From Rhodocollybia butyracea (lineage: Eukaryota; Basidiomycota; Agaricomycetes; Agaricales; Omphalotaceae): 64,000 nucleotides of DNA. The translations under genes and the position numbers were made by a program. Shown here one piece after another: positions 12,660-23,360 of the stretch (position 1 is the stretch's first letter; every line of letters begins with the position of its first letter). The notes beneath the pieces were generated by a model. It saw only the letters and a program-made list of their open reading frames with translations. It ran no database searches and had not been told where the DNA came from. The DNA lies in NCBI GenBank assembly GCA_015501585.1, contig JADNRY010000272.1:1-64000 (forward strand), given 5' to 3'.

Positions 12660-15051
12660 TCACTCATCTTCCTCTTGTGTAACTTCCCCTTCCTCTTCCC
12701 CATCCTTGTCCTCAGCCCCTTGTCCTCCCTTCACAGCCCTTTTGAGCACAAAGTGATAGCCGTTAGCAGGTTCTGGCCATGCATAACTGCGTCCTAGGTG
12801 ATCCCAAACTAGGCCATCCAACTCATTCTCCAGTTTCCGGCGCAAGTCTATGCCACCTGGATCATCTGAATGATCCGACTCTCCAAGTTGCCTGAGCTTT
12901 CCCGTATATCTGCAACTTTGTCTAGGGCAGGTTTCTCAAGCTTGATAGACTCCTTCCACAATCTATCGAAGTTGCCATCTACTTGGCAGAGGTCAGCCTC
13001 AATTGCTTGTTCTACCATCCTTGATGTAACCCGCTTCTCTTGCCCAGGTGTAGTTGAGATATTCTCTGAGAGGTATCCATTTTCGTAGCTATGGGACACG
13101 TGGCGAACGAGAAGTCTTGCATTCTGGATGAGGTATTGCTCCGACATATGTGATAGGCTGCAAACCCTGTCGTCTTCATCAACACCTTCATCGTTGTTGC
13201 GCAACGCTAGGCTAAAGTTGGAGTAGATCCAAGAACGCAAGTTGCGTGCAGCTTCTTTGGCAAAAGCATAGGTCAGAGGCATTTTCTCCTTGCTGTGACC
13301 CACGTATCGAATTGGTGTCAGAACCCAAGCTAGGTCAACGAAATTCAGTAACGTGAGGACATTAATTGCATCATCCCATCGCAGTAAGTTGGGTAAGTGA
13401 CCCAGGGATTCATTTGTCTTGATATCATTGAAATATTCCTCCTCGTTTTCAACCAGCTCACTCTTCCAGAATAGTGCTATCTGCAGGAGAAGTAGGAATT
13501 CGTTTGCAATGGAAGTGTTGGTTATGAATGCCGATTCAGCTAGGGTATGATAAATCATAAAGACTGTCTTTGCCATGGTTGAGCGTGTAAAAGTCTCGTT
13601 CCCAGTACACAGGCAATCAGCAGTGGTGAAGACTATGTGTAAAGTACCAGGAGGCATGATACTACAAGACTGTTAGCTGAGAGAGGATCTGCATTGTAGC
13701 ACCACTTACATTGAGGTACCAGCTTCAAGATAGATTCCATACCATGTATAGCCCCGATCCAGGTTGCTGTTCTGAGACAGATCGTTTCCATAAGCATCGG
13801 CAGAAGCACATCCCTCCTTCTCATCAGAGGGGATTCCTACAATCCACCACTTGCCACCATGATGGACATCGACCTTGGTAACAAAGCCCGAACGGTCGAC
13901 GTGCACTTTGTGCATTGCCCCCGTCTTACCGGCTAGGCCAAACGACATATCGTCCACTGGGTATACCTTCGAAAAACAATTCGGAATATTTTTCAGACTC
14001 CGTAGAGCGGCCATATCAGTGGCCAGTTGCACAGGAGGTAGGTCAAAGCCAGGAAGTTCAAGAGCATTCAAAATTTTCGACGAGGTGAAAAATTCTTTCA
14101 GAGATGCTTGAACATGCACTTCGTTAGCGTCGCCACCCTTCGCGAGAGAGGCGTCTATATTTGCTGTCAGTGATGATTTCTCCACAAGTTAATGTGTCGT
14201 ACCATGCATTATGCGCAACTCATTTAAATTTCCAAAAAGTTGGAGGCTTCCCAGGTCCCAGCGAAGGTGTTTTGGGCGCTGACTTAAAACCAACACTTTT
14301 TGTGATATCAATTCCTGGACCTCATTCACGGTCATCTCAGAAAATTGATGAAACGTTGTCGAGTGAATGGGAGAGTCTTTCTGGGGCGGAGGCTTTGTCA
14401 TATCTATCACCTTTTGAAACCATTCCTTGACATCTGGCTCGTACTGAGTTTATCTCAAAACAAGGCCAAAATTCCTAAGAAACACTGATACGTACATATG
14501 TAGACCATATGAAGTCACATTTTCTTTCTCCGTCAGCTGCAAATAACGGAACTGAGGGTGCGAAATGGCGCTGAGCATTTATCAGCGACGTCGATTACGG
14601 TCGTGTATAGACTCACCGGAGGTTCGTAAGTTAGATTTATTCGAGGCGGCATAGACTCTTCAAGATGTTTCGGGTTACTTGATCGTGAGTGTGAGCGTTT
14701 CGACAGTTTTCTCGACGACGATTTTCTTGGCGTTGCAACATGGAATCGAGTCACCGGATGTCGCTGGCGTTGTGATCTCCGAGGTTGCGGTTTTTCCCCT
14801 CCAGCCATACTGTTGTCGTCGCCCTCATCACTGCTCTCGCTTTCATCTTCGCGCTTGCCTTTGCTCCCGTCTTCACTCTCTGCGCTCTCACTGGAAGATT
14901 TGTCTTTTGCATCCACTTTGTCATCTTCGGCTATACTTTCGTCTTCGCCTTGGCGCTTGATGGAAATTTTATCTGCTGCAACCACCTCATCAACATCCAT
15001 TTTATCTTCGCTTTCTTCAACAGGCTTTTGATCTTGACCCACTCCATCCAC
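12660..15051 (-). CDS. JmjC-like cupin protein, multi-exon
   Basis: The gene runs right to left. Supported introns are 14616-14571 (GTGAGT...CAG), 14495-14444 (GTACGT...CAG), 14202-14155 and 13709-13662, each 46-52 bp and all keeping frame. The N-terminal part (15051-14617) is acidic, Ser-rich and then basic ('RRSQRQRHPVTRF'), suggesting a nuclear protein. The exons at 14154-13710 and 13661-12848 form a cupin: an HxD pair in 'HKVHVDRSGF', then 'GGKWWIVG', then across the splice 'YLEAGTSIIMPPGTLHIVFT' with the distal His. This is the Fe(II)-binding H-D...H pattern of JmjC dioxygenases, so oxygenase activity is possible; the substrate is unknown. The frame stops at 12848, but coding character continues in another frame to 12660 ('ENELDGLVWDHLGRSYAWPE'), so a frameshift or missed splice lies near 12850. 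The true 5' end probably includes the exon at 15300-15776. Confidence 0.7.
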
Positions 15052-15299
15052 GTCAATATCATCCGTTAGTGTCTTGGCTCGTTTGCTAGCCCGACATCTA
15101 GGTCGTCATTGTATCTTTTTCGTTTTAACGAATCCTGTTTTAAATATGAATTTGGCAGAAGATGCGTAACAGTGATGGTGTCAAATTCACCTCCATGTCC
15201 GACAGCTTGTTTTCGTCGTCCGCAATCTCAGGAAGCAAGAACGCTTCGGGAAGGAGCAACTAGGATACCTAGACTTGAGGAACAAAATCTACATGTTTA

Positions 15300-15776
15300 T
15301 CATGACCATACCTTTGCAACAGCATCTCTTTCACTGGCCACATTTTTGTCTGGATTTTCTGGCTCTGCTATGGGCATGTTCTTTTCCACGAATAGAGAGC
15401 TCTCGTTTATAGCCTTACACTGTGGTGATATGAATTTACCATAGAAAGAGGTCGGCCTGCCCTCTAAATCGCTGGGAAGTGTCACCAAGGGTTTCCACTT
15501 TCTGGGCGGGTTAAGCCGCGGTTTCGGAATAGTCGTTGACCTCTTCGGGATAGTCGCAGAAGTCGACGATACCGCAGATCCTATGGACGCAGAAGTCGAC
15601 GATACCGCAGATCCTATGGACGCAGCATGCTTGATGAGGTTCTTGCAAGCCCGAATTTTAGCCAAACGGTCAGAAAGATTTAGACCTGCCAGAAGGACAT
15701 CCAGTTCATCGTCGTTTGAGACTTTTTGAATACCGGGTATATGGTCTTCTAGACCACTGAGGATTTCCGAATCCAT
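15300..15776 (-). CDS. Probable first exon of the JmjC-like gene
   Basis: An ATG at 15776 opens a 158-codon frame ('MDSEILSGLEDHIPGIQKVS') ending at 15300. A GT donor ('gtatgg', just after the codons for AVAK, near 15309) would splice into the downstream acidic/basic exons of the JmjC-like gene. The exons between about 15300 and 15060 could not be resolved by eye, although a basic 'DSLKRKRYNDDLD' stretch there looks coding. The protein contains a direct repeat of SIGSAVSSTSA. It could instead be a separate small gene. A 35-bp hairpin sequence sits just upstream of the ATG. Confidence 0.5.
   Translation of the reverse strand: MDSEILSGLEDHIPGIQKVSNDDELDVLLAGLNLSDRLAKIRACKNLIKHAASIGSAVSSTSASIGSAVSSTSATIPKRSTTIPKPRLNPPRKWKPLVTLPSDLEGRPTSFYGKFISPQCKAINESSLFVEKNMPIAEPENPDKNVASERDAVAKVWS
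15556..15621. repeat. 33-bp direct repeat, two perfect copies
   Basis: Two exact 33-bp copies (15556-15588 and 15589-15621) lie in frame within the 15300-15776 coding exon. They encode two consecutive SIGSAVSSTSA blocks. Perfect identity suggests recent slippage. Confidence 0.9.
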
Positions 15777-15815
15777 CTTGAACGAAACTTGGAAGTTAGA
15801 AGAAGAAACGTTGGT

Positions 15816-15850
15816 CACGTGACATTTGGGAGCTGTTTCCCAAATATCAC
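15816..15850. repeat. Dispersed hairpin repeat, copy 1
   Basis: The left arm 'gtgacatttggga' (15819-15831) and right arm 'tcccaaatatcac' (15838-15850) pair around the loop 'gctgtt', with one mismatch. It is preceded by 'cac', making an E-box-like cacgtg. Near-identical copies lie at 47505-47539 and 52321-52355. This copy is about 40 bp upstream of the ATG at 15776, so it could act in that promoter. The following gene-free stretch 15851-16140 shows nothing else. Confidence 0.85.
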
Positions 15851-16140
15851 GAGATCTATGATATTCAACGAAGAAAAGTTAGCCTGGCTAGCCGTCTTGT
15901 AGTTAGTGAAGAAAAGTCGTTCACTAATAAAGTTACTTTGTCGCCTTAGGAGGGAGAGAAATTAGTTATTTTCTTTTCAATACTAATCTTGCCCTCAGTT
16001 GTCGTACACTCTTGTATGCCTGTGATACTTATACTACTGATTTTGTTAGATTACTTACACGTAATTAATTGTTTACTACATTGTGTACTGCTACAGAAAA
16101 ATCAGCTTTAAGACAAATACAAATTACCACCGAACCCAAA

Positions 16141-16776
16141 TATGGCACTTGAAGCAACGGAGCAATACCGCCACCGATACCAGATATCTCCGAAGATCAG
16201 AAGTTCGACGGAGGCGTACGACACCGATAGAGCGAAAGTGAAAAATGCCTTGAAAGGGCAAGGTTTAATTGGATAACGTAGACGGATCCATCCCTTTGCC
16301 CCCGATAATTATCAGATGATGACTGATCGGGCCCCGCTGCTCCTACCCCGGTGTATTCCTTGGCGCCATCCTGTGAGATGGACATTCCGAAATGACCTCA
16401 CGAAGCTTAGGCATTGGATCTCCTGTCGCTAGTCCCGACCGTCGTCAAGATGAACGCGTACGAGGCCATGGAGGCGCTTACCAGAGTTTGGTCAAACACA
16501 AGGTCCACCATGCGCAGGCTCCGAACTCATACCTACAGTGAAGAAATCGATATCTTCTTCAAAACCTTCCGTGAGTTGCGGAAGGAGGCCATTGACGCCG
16601 GAAACGACGTACCTGACAGTGTGTTCAAGGAATTGGTAATTGCCGCTTTCCCAAGAGCAACATTTGACACCATCCTCCAAAATATCACATCAAACCCACT
16701 ACCGAAAGTCAGTGCCCACCGTGGTTGCAAGGGAAGAATCACAGCGATACCTCGAGATCTCTACTCCAACTGCTAA
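16141..16776 (+). mobile_element. LTR-retroelement gag remnant
   Basis: A broken gag-like region. 16141-16400 shows 'PPIPDISEDQKFDG' and related text in changing frames. 16414-16776 is an open frame rich in helix-forming residues, with 'YSEEIDIFFKTFRELRKEAI' and 'VIAAFPRATFDTILQN', resembling the Copia-type gag/UBN2 core that follows a 'trim the substrate' style start. No protease, RT or LTR lies next to it, so this is an isolated fragment. The assignment to Copia rather than Gypsy is tentative. Confidence 0.5.
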
Positions 16777-16864
16777 TTCCGCCGCAATGGTAGGGGAGCT
16801 GACCCAGCACTACTCCCGAGTAGAGCCGGTGGGATTAGGGCTGCTTTGGTCAACAACGCGGGAT

Positions 16865-17070
16865 GACTGAGCTGCGACCGGGCATTGCGCCGGAAAGGAC
16901 GCGTCTCGAGGAATAAGGTTGCAGAGTTAACGAAAGAGGAGTCAACAGTCAACAGCTTCAGCAACGCGAGAAGCGAGAAGACTGAGCTGCAACCGAGCGT
17001 TCAGTCGGAGATGACACGCCTTGAGGACTCAGGTTGTTACAACATCGGAAGACTGAGCTGAGGCTAGGCG
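16865..17070. repeat. Degenerate direct repeats around 'gactgagctg'
   Basis: The block starting 'gactgagctg' followed by a gc-rich stretch and 'gag..' recurs at 16865, 16980 and 17051, with matching text ('ttgcgccggaaagga' versus 'ttcagtcggagatga'). It looks like an eroded ~115-bp tandem repeat with a shortened last copy. The rest of 17071-17493 holds no gene I can support. Confidence 0.5.
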
Positions 17071-17493
17071 TTCAAACCCACTTGATGATTAGGGCTCTTA
17101 CGGGAGGCGCCAGAGTTAACCGACGCGTCTGCGGCTATCTTTGGCCTGACTCCAAATTGATCAATTGATCAAAACTCCTGAATCGACATCATCCAAAAAC
17201 TGTAAAACCTCACTGGCACAAGGCTGCACAAGGGCGCTGGATTTTAAAGGTGCGAATCGGCTGAGAGACGTTATCTGTAGAGAAGAAAATAAAGATGATT
17301 CACAGAAATCGCAAAGTACAAAAACTTACTGATGATAGCTTGTGTTGCGCCAGAGGTTTCGTGCCTTTTCTAGGATACAGATGAATATCACTTTGTAAAC
17401 TTGTAAACTAGAGCATCTGATCCGACGGCGGCCTGAGAGGCATACCCAGGCTCATGAACGGTAGTAGTTTCTTTCCAGGCTACAGATTTCATT

Positions 17494-18152
17494 TCACCAT
17501 AAAATCAAAGAACGGCGATGGAGGACAAAAAGTAGAGCTTCAGCCTTCAGATCATAGCTTGTTCCTGTTACCTTGTCTGATTTAGTGAGGCTACACACAG
17601 TGGGCCTTTCACCGCCGATCGTTCCTCCAAAATATTCCTGCTCCGCCACCAGGGGCGCGGGGGCTGCGCTTTCCTCTAAGTTAACTGGACGTTCCCCTCG
17701 TAGTCCAATCTGTCCGGGAAGTCGAGGTAGCGCAGGATTTTGGGTTAGTGTACGACCATTCGGCAGTATGACCAGCTCGTTATGGTTATGGTTACGTCTG
17801 GATCGCTTCCTGGTAGTCGGTGCTTGAACTAGCGTAAGTCGATATGCTTCTGCAGTCAGTGGTGGTGGACGCTGTGGATTCTTCAGAAGAGGAAGAAGGG
17901 ACATGTTCTGTGGAGGCAGAAGGAACTCGGCGGCGAAAATTGTTCTCTGGGTTCTGATTGCTCGAGGCTATTGTTTCCAACATAACCTGCACGGGATTTC
18001 GGGTTCATTAGTAAAACTATTGTATGTGAGAATAGTTGGCGCACCGCATAGTAAACCGTGGCATTTCCTATAGTTGACCGTCTCCAAAAAAAGGCTCGGG
18101 AGACAGTAGCAGCTTTAGATGAGTGCCGTTTCGAGCCTACAAAAGCTCTCAT
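17494..18152 (-). pseudogene. Unidentified coding remnant, basic and proline-rich
   Basis: The segments 18152-17883 and 17904-17494 show coding character in different frames. One part is Ser/Thr-rich ('PSASTEHVPSSSSEESTAST'). It leads by a frame change into 'TTRKRSRRNHNHNELVILPN' and 'NPALPRLPGQIGLRGERPVN'. I do not recognise a domain. It lies directly downstream of the A' pseudogene on the same strand, with 18153-18355 between them corresponding to the 3' flank of gene A. It could be another transposon protein tail. It has no clear start codon. Confidence 0.3.
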
Positions 18153-18355
18153 GGGCTACGCTACCCCGACCGCTTGCTTTAGCTACATATTGTGGCACAG
18201 CAAAAAATTCACTATCTACAGAGAAAGTACCAAGAAGGATAAAGTCCCAAAGCGGGATACTAATACAATTTCTATCTAAGGCAGGTCCAAGCTGTACATA
18301 CGAGACACTCTAACTCTATCTATGATACATCTATTACGATATGATACCGCCAGCT

Positions 18356-21300
18356 CTAATACAATCTACGCAGCGATATACACAATAGATTATAAACAGT
18401 ATACATTAGCGTCGGATTTTTTTGAGCTTGTCCGTTCACCAAAGTATATTCAGGCGCAGAGCCTCCTTGCCGCAAGCGCAGAGTAGCCATCAATGTATTA
18501 GCTTGCGCCCTCTCCCGATCCGCTTCATGTACCAAGGCTAATGTTTGCTTTTTGAGTCTCAGCAAAGGTTCCTCCGAAATGATCGACTCATCGTGCGCCT
18601 CGGCCCCAGACGCCTGCAATACCCATATATCATTGTCTGGATTGGGAGGATGAGCCTGAAGGTAGTTCACCCGGTGTGTCAGCTTGCCAGTATGATCTCC
18701 TTGACAGACGAGAGTGAAAGGAGATTCTGATATCTTGTCCTTCGGCTGGAGACCAAACGTAGGTTTCCCTAGGTCTCAGTGCTTGCGTTATACGACGATC
18801 CAAGAGCCAGAAGTCGTGCTGGAAGGCATCTCTCCACCGAGGATCCGCGAATCTAAAATAGGGGCTGGCAGACAATGATGGCGGAGGTGAGGAGGGTTGC
18901 GAATATGTAGTCTCCGACAGTACCAATAAGGGCCGGTTTAACGAATCTTGCGCATGGTCAGAATATTTAGGAAAGTACCCCAGTTTGAATTGGAAGTACC
19001 CGTTCTTGGGCATGCTAGACGACCAGCCGTCGTGAATGAATCGGCCGTTGAGTTGGCGAACTAAATCATGATCCAGGCGTGCTCGTCATCGTTCCCCGAA
19101 AACGTAGCCAGATTCGAATTCGATGTCGAGCCAAAGACCGCTAATACTGGTGGAATGGATTGAAAATCCACGGACGTCTTTAACAACACCTATGCCGCTG
19201 GCCCTGAGAGGCCAGTGGATGACTCGAACCTGAAGTCCTTGCCAAGGCACTCGGCCTGTGCATGTACTGAACTCATGAAGGTGTCCGCGGTTGTCCTCCC
19301 GGCGAACAATATTATAATCAAACCAGGCAAATGTGAGATTTCCATGAACGTCGTACGAGGCAACCAGGACCTGAAATTCTGAGTCGTTATCTTCCTTTGG
19401 TATACCTCACCAGATGCGATAAAGGCACCCAGATCCACGGTCACTTGCACACCGAACCAAGGAAGCCGGCCAGGCGGCCTGAAACGTCCCAGGGCATAGT
19501 ATTGTGATGGATGAAGGCATGTGGGACGACTATTACTTTGCAGGAGCCAAGCACTCTCTTTAATGGAGGTAGCATTTCGGAGGTCATAACGTGCTACAGA
19601 GTGGAACTTGTGATAAGGCATTGAAAGTCGTTGGAGTACCTCTTGCCGTTCGATCGCTGAAAACTCATCGAAAACGCGACGCGGCGCACGAGGAGTGAAC
19701 TGGCGCGAATAAACGGTGGTGTCAAGGACACTGTTGGGATCCAAGGTGACGACCAACTCTAGGTCCTGGATCCAGATATCCAGGCTATCACCTCATACTA
19801 TGCCGTCGCGACACGCCAATATGACCCGAGATATAGACACGGAGGCTAAAGTGGATTGTCGCGCCTGACCTCTTGCACGTTGCCAACGCTATCGCTAATT
19901 TTAACAGACCGCCCAACATCGATAGTTTTGTCGAGATTAAGAAAGGGACGGAGCGATGACCCAGTGTGTGTAAGTCAGCCTCGCAGACGTACTGATGAAC
20001 TTTAAGGATATACCAACTGGTAGGTCGCCCAAGTCACAACGAACGAGGAAGGAGCCATTGATGCCGAATCGTCGGGTGAAGGATACCTGGTCACCTTCTG
20101 AGAAGGTCCAGGAGTCGGGAGGAGGAGGGCGTCTAATATGGAGGTCGCTCCGTGAGTCATCTGATATGGACAATTCTGCGAACAGAGCGTGCACTTCCCC
20201 AGCTGGCATTGGATCGACCACGCCAAGTTCAGTCAACCTGGCTATTACCAATGCCAATCCCCCCACGGATAACCTGGCCAAAGATTTGGTATTGTTTTTG
20301 GAGGTAGGGTTGATGCTCGCATTGCCAAGGATCAGTGGAGTCGTTACTGATACACTAAACCTGGAGACGGGAAAGATGCTCGAAATCTTGCCATTGGTTG
20401 GGAGACTCGCGAAAAATGAACAGGCAGTGCTGCTTTGGTGGGTCGTTTGGACGAGAGAGAATTGGGAAACTTTATTGGCGGAATAAACATGACCAGCGCA
20501 GAGACCGATGTATCAACAGCGTCGTAGTCGTCCTCGACAACTAAGCCCATGTCTCCTTTATAACGACCTTTGGTAGGGACAACCCAGCTACCACGTCGCA
20601 AACCTGGCTCCGTTTGGCTTTGAGGTTGGAATCCGACATCAGTCAGTCTGATACATTGTGGCATACTAGAATCGGGCGCACTCCAGGTGGCTGGGGGCAG
20701 TTTCTTAACTGGGTCCTGTCTGCGAGACCATGCTCGCTCGCTGGGGAAGGATATTTTCGGAGAAGGTAGATAGGCACGGTGCGTAAGTACGCCGCCACAG
20801 GAGTGTTCTTTGACAACATGCTCTGAGCTTCAATGTATGGAGTGCTTTGTAGACTGCACGTAGGATAAGGGGGTCGACACGGTTAGCGGCAATATCGTCG
20901 GTGATCATAGCGAAAGCGTCTACTTCAAAAAAAACCTCTAGAAGATGGTCAGATATTCGTCGTATCGTAAAACAACTTTGAACTCACGAAGCACCGCACG
21001 CGGAATAGCCGGAAAATGATCTCTTCGTTATCATAGGCGACGTAGTCCTCATCGGTGACATCCGTCGTGGCCTGTTCTGCCTCGGAAGCTATCTGAATAT
21101 GCATATCGACTTCTCGCCCAAGAATTAACTGCTGGGCCAGCAGCTCGTCGGGGTGGGGTCCAAGTCATTAATGTCATTAATGGATCGGATTGATTGTGTA
21201 ACCTGAGCCAAAAAGCCGTTTGAATTCTTCCTCCGCTTGAACGAATATAAGTTTATCGTTGAGAACCTGCTTCACCCGCTTCCATCCCTCAGTAACACAA

Positions 21301-22290
21301 TGAGGACTAAAAAAACCACCTGTGAGACTAACCCATCAAGAATACAAAGGAGGATGATATACCTTGAACGGGAGAAGGCATTTCTACGTCGGAGAGGAGA
21401 TTTGGAGTTCTAAAGACGTTAGGACTTGATACATAGAAGAAACAAGGCAACTTACATCTGGACATCCGCTGCTTTGGAAGGAACGAACTTGGTCAAGATT
21501 GGGAGGCTCGGATTCTTCATCTGAGTAGACATTTAGCCCGTCTAGAGCAGACTTGTAAAACCGTGAAAAGTGCGATAAGGTCTTCAGCTTGGAAGCTTCC
21601 AGCGGTGGAAACCGCAATGGCTCTCTCGTTTGTCGCGCAGCGAAAACACCAAAGGAATCACGGCAGATGGAGACATCCACCTCCGAGTTTGAATTTGAGC
21701 ATGGAGAAGGAGATGGAGGAGGTGGAGGGAGCTCGGCGGCGGATGAAGGAGCTGGAGACGAAGTAGCGGCAAGGATGGGCGAAGCCGGAGATGGAAATGG
21801 AGGTATAGGAGGTTCGGATGTAGGTGAAGGCGCTGGAGACGAAAGAGCGGTAGGAATGGGCAGAGCCGAAGATGCGGGCAAGAACGGAATTCGAGCAATC
21901 TCTTCGCGTTCCCGAGTGCGTTGTACCTCAGTTTGCAATGCAAGGATACGCTTCTCACGCGTAAGCTCATCTTCGTGGCAACCGCATTATCTCTGGGCCG
22001 GTGCAGGTGCAGGTGTTCACTGTATGTAGGACGGAGGAGAGGGAGACGGCCTGATTGGTTTAGGAGGAACCTTCCGCCTATCCAGAGATGACGCTGCGGG
22101 CGCTCCTGAGCTTCGGCCTCTGACCTATCGACTGATCGGATAAGTCAGATTCGTCGGCTTCATCATCAGTGAAAAAGAAGCGATATGTCTGCAAACAGGG
22201 AAAGTGAATACGCGTATAGACGTTTCAATGATACCCTATTGCCTGCAGAGGATTCGGCTGCGTCGCCTTGGGATGAAGAGCTAGGGGCCA
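18356..22290 (-). pseudogene. A': broken copy of the Spt5-like gene A
   Basis: This is the paralogue of the intact gene at 55850-60191, co-linear over its whole length. Matching pairs include 'LDPNSVLDTTVYSRQFTPRA' here and 'LDPNSVIDNTDDQVYSRHF' there, 'HPSQYYALGRFRPPGRLPWF' and 'HPSQYYGLGRSRPPGRLPWF', the KOW-like 'GRYKGDMGLVVEDDYDAVDT' and 'GRYKGDVGVVVEDEYGAVDT', and the C-terminal 'LVNGQAQKN' and 'LVNGHAEKN'. Here the product is split among frames (20908-20705, 20664-20344, 20281-19937, 19756-19190, 19013-18630, 18670-18356), so several frameshifts inactivate it. The 5' exons (22290-21384) keep the Ser/Pro-rich and coiled-coil start. The 3' flank (about 18285-18330, 'gtccaagctgtacatacg') also matches gene A's. 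It ends about 150 bp from repeat arm L1. Confidence 0.85.
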
Positions 22291-22437
22291 TCACGCCATA
22301 CCAGGCTACGGGAAATACGCGTCAGTAACGGTACAATGAGGAGGCGGTATCAGAGAAACAAAACGACGTGGTCTCTGTCCGTATTCTTTGACTTTGTCGT
22401 GTACATAATTTAATCATTTATGGCCTTAAGCCTTCTA

Positions 22438-22618
22438 AGCGATACTCAGAGCAATCTCACTCAATAAATATTCGTCTACGCTACGGCATACGACTAGCAC
22501 GACGACTTACCTTAGTGTGGATGGGGGACCTGAAGAGAGATGAAAAAGTTTACATAATCTGGTAGCGCGGACTATGGCCCACGCCGAACTCAGGAGGGGT
22601 GACTCACTATCAGATCAC
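22438..22618 (-). repeat. Inverted-repeat arm L1 (181 bp)
   Basis: The reverse complement of this segment equals 31795-31975 base for base over 181 bp. Similarity continues imperfectly to about 22414 ('ataaatga'). Read on the minus strand it starts GTGATCTGATAGTGAGTCAC and contains a GTGAGT donor, a 'tctcttcag' acceptor, a 19-nt exon-like piece and a 'gtaagtcgtcg' donor, upstream of A'. Diverged relatives lie at 60319-60516 and 60548-60738. Confidence 0.95.
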
Positions 22619-23136
22619 CTGACCTCGTCGTCTGAGCCTTCATTTCCGAGGGGGCTGTCGCCTCCAACCAATGACTATTTCCCCCCGATGCCAAGCTGGA
22701 CATCAGATATTCCCCAGCTAGTTGTGATCCCTTCAGATGAAGACCTGGCCTTCCACAATTTACAAAGGAAACCTGCTACAAGTCGTAGAATAGCCACCTG
22801 TTCCACCCATAAGACCGTCCGCGCTGCTCGTAGCATGTCGTTCTTCAAATCGGAATCGAATGGGCATCCGACCAGTGATAAATCCAAGGTACAGTAACTC
22901 TGGTTTACCAAACAGTATATTAGCTTACACTCTATCATAGCACTCTGCTATGAAATCAGGCCAGAAGCAGAAATCTTTGGTTGTGCGCCCGCATACACAG
23001 CCTTACAAAGCACCATATTTCCTCCCTCCTCCAGCTCTACCACCCTTGCCACAGGATCTACGGCCTCAACTAACCCGTGCTCGCAGTCAGACGATGCCTC
23101 CTTCACTCCAGGAGGCACCTTGAACCCCCTACATTC
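22619..23136 (+). pseudogene. 5'-truncated gene of unknown function
   Basis: Coding sequence begins exactly where repeat arm L1 ends. The Ser/Pro-rich frame ('LTSSSEPSFPRGLSPPTNDY', 'SFFKSESNGHPTSDKSK') runs to about 22887. A 54-bp GTACAG...ATAG intron (about 22888-22941) follows, then a proline-rich exon ('PYFLPPPALPPLPQDLRP') ending in TGA at 23134-23136. The open frame can be read back into the arm to 22574, but the arm is a repeat present at other sites, so the natural start is missing. It reads as the 3' end of a host gene cut by the repeat. No domain is recognised. Confidence 0.5.
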
Positions 23137-23360
23137 GTTCATCATATATCATTATTGCTACTACATTATCTCCCGCATTCTTGCAATTTACATGCTTGAC
23201 CGACCGTTCTGAAAATGTATACCGACCATACGAGCTCCTTGTACTTGAACCAAACCATTATTATTAAAGCCCCTAACTTGAAATCGTAAATCCAAGATAA
23301 GATAACCACGTGGTCTTGAACCATCTTGCGAAGTTCTACATGCCATCGTAAGCTTCGGTC

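Noticed and set aside
21563..22029. Plus-strand Gly/Glu-rich ORF opposite A'
   Set aside because: It is the antisense of the Ser/Pro-rich 5' exons of A', whose homologue in gene A is on the minus strand.
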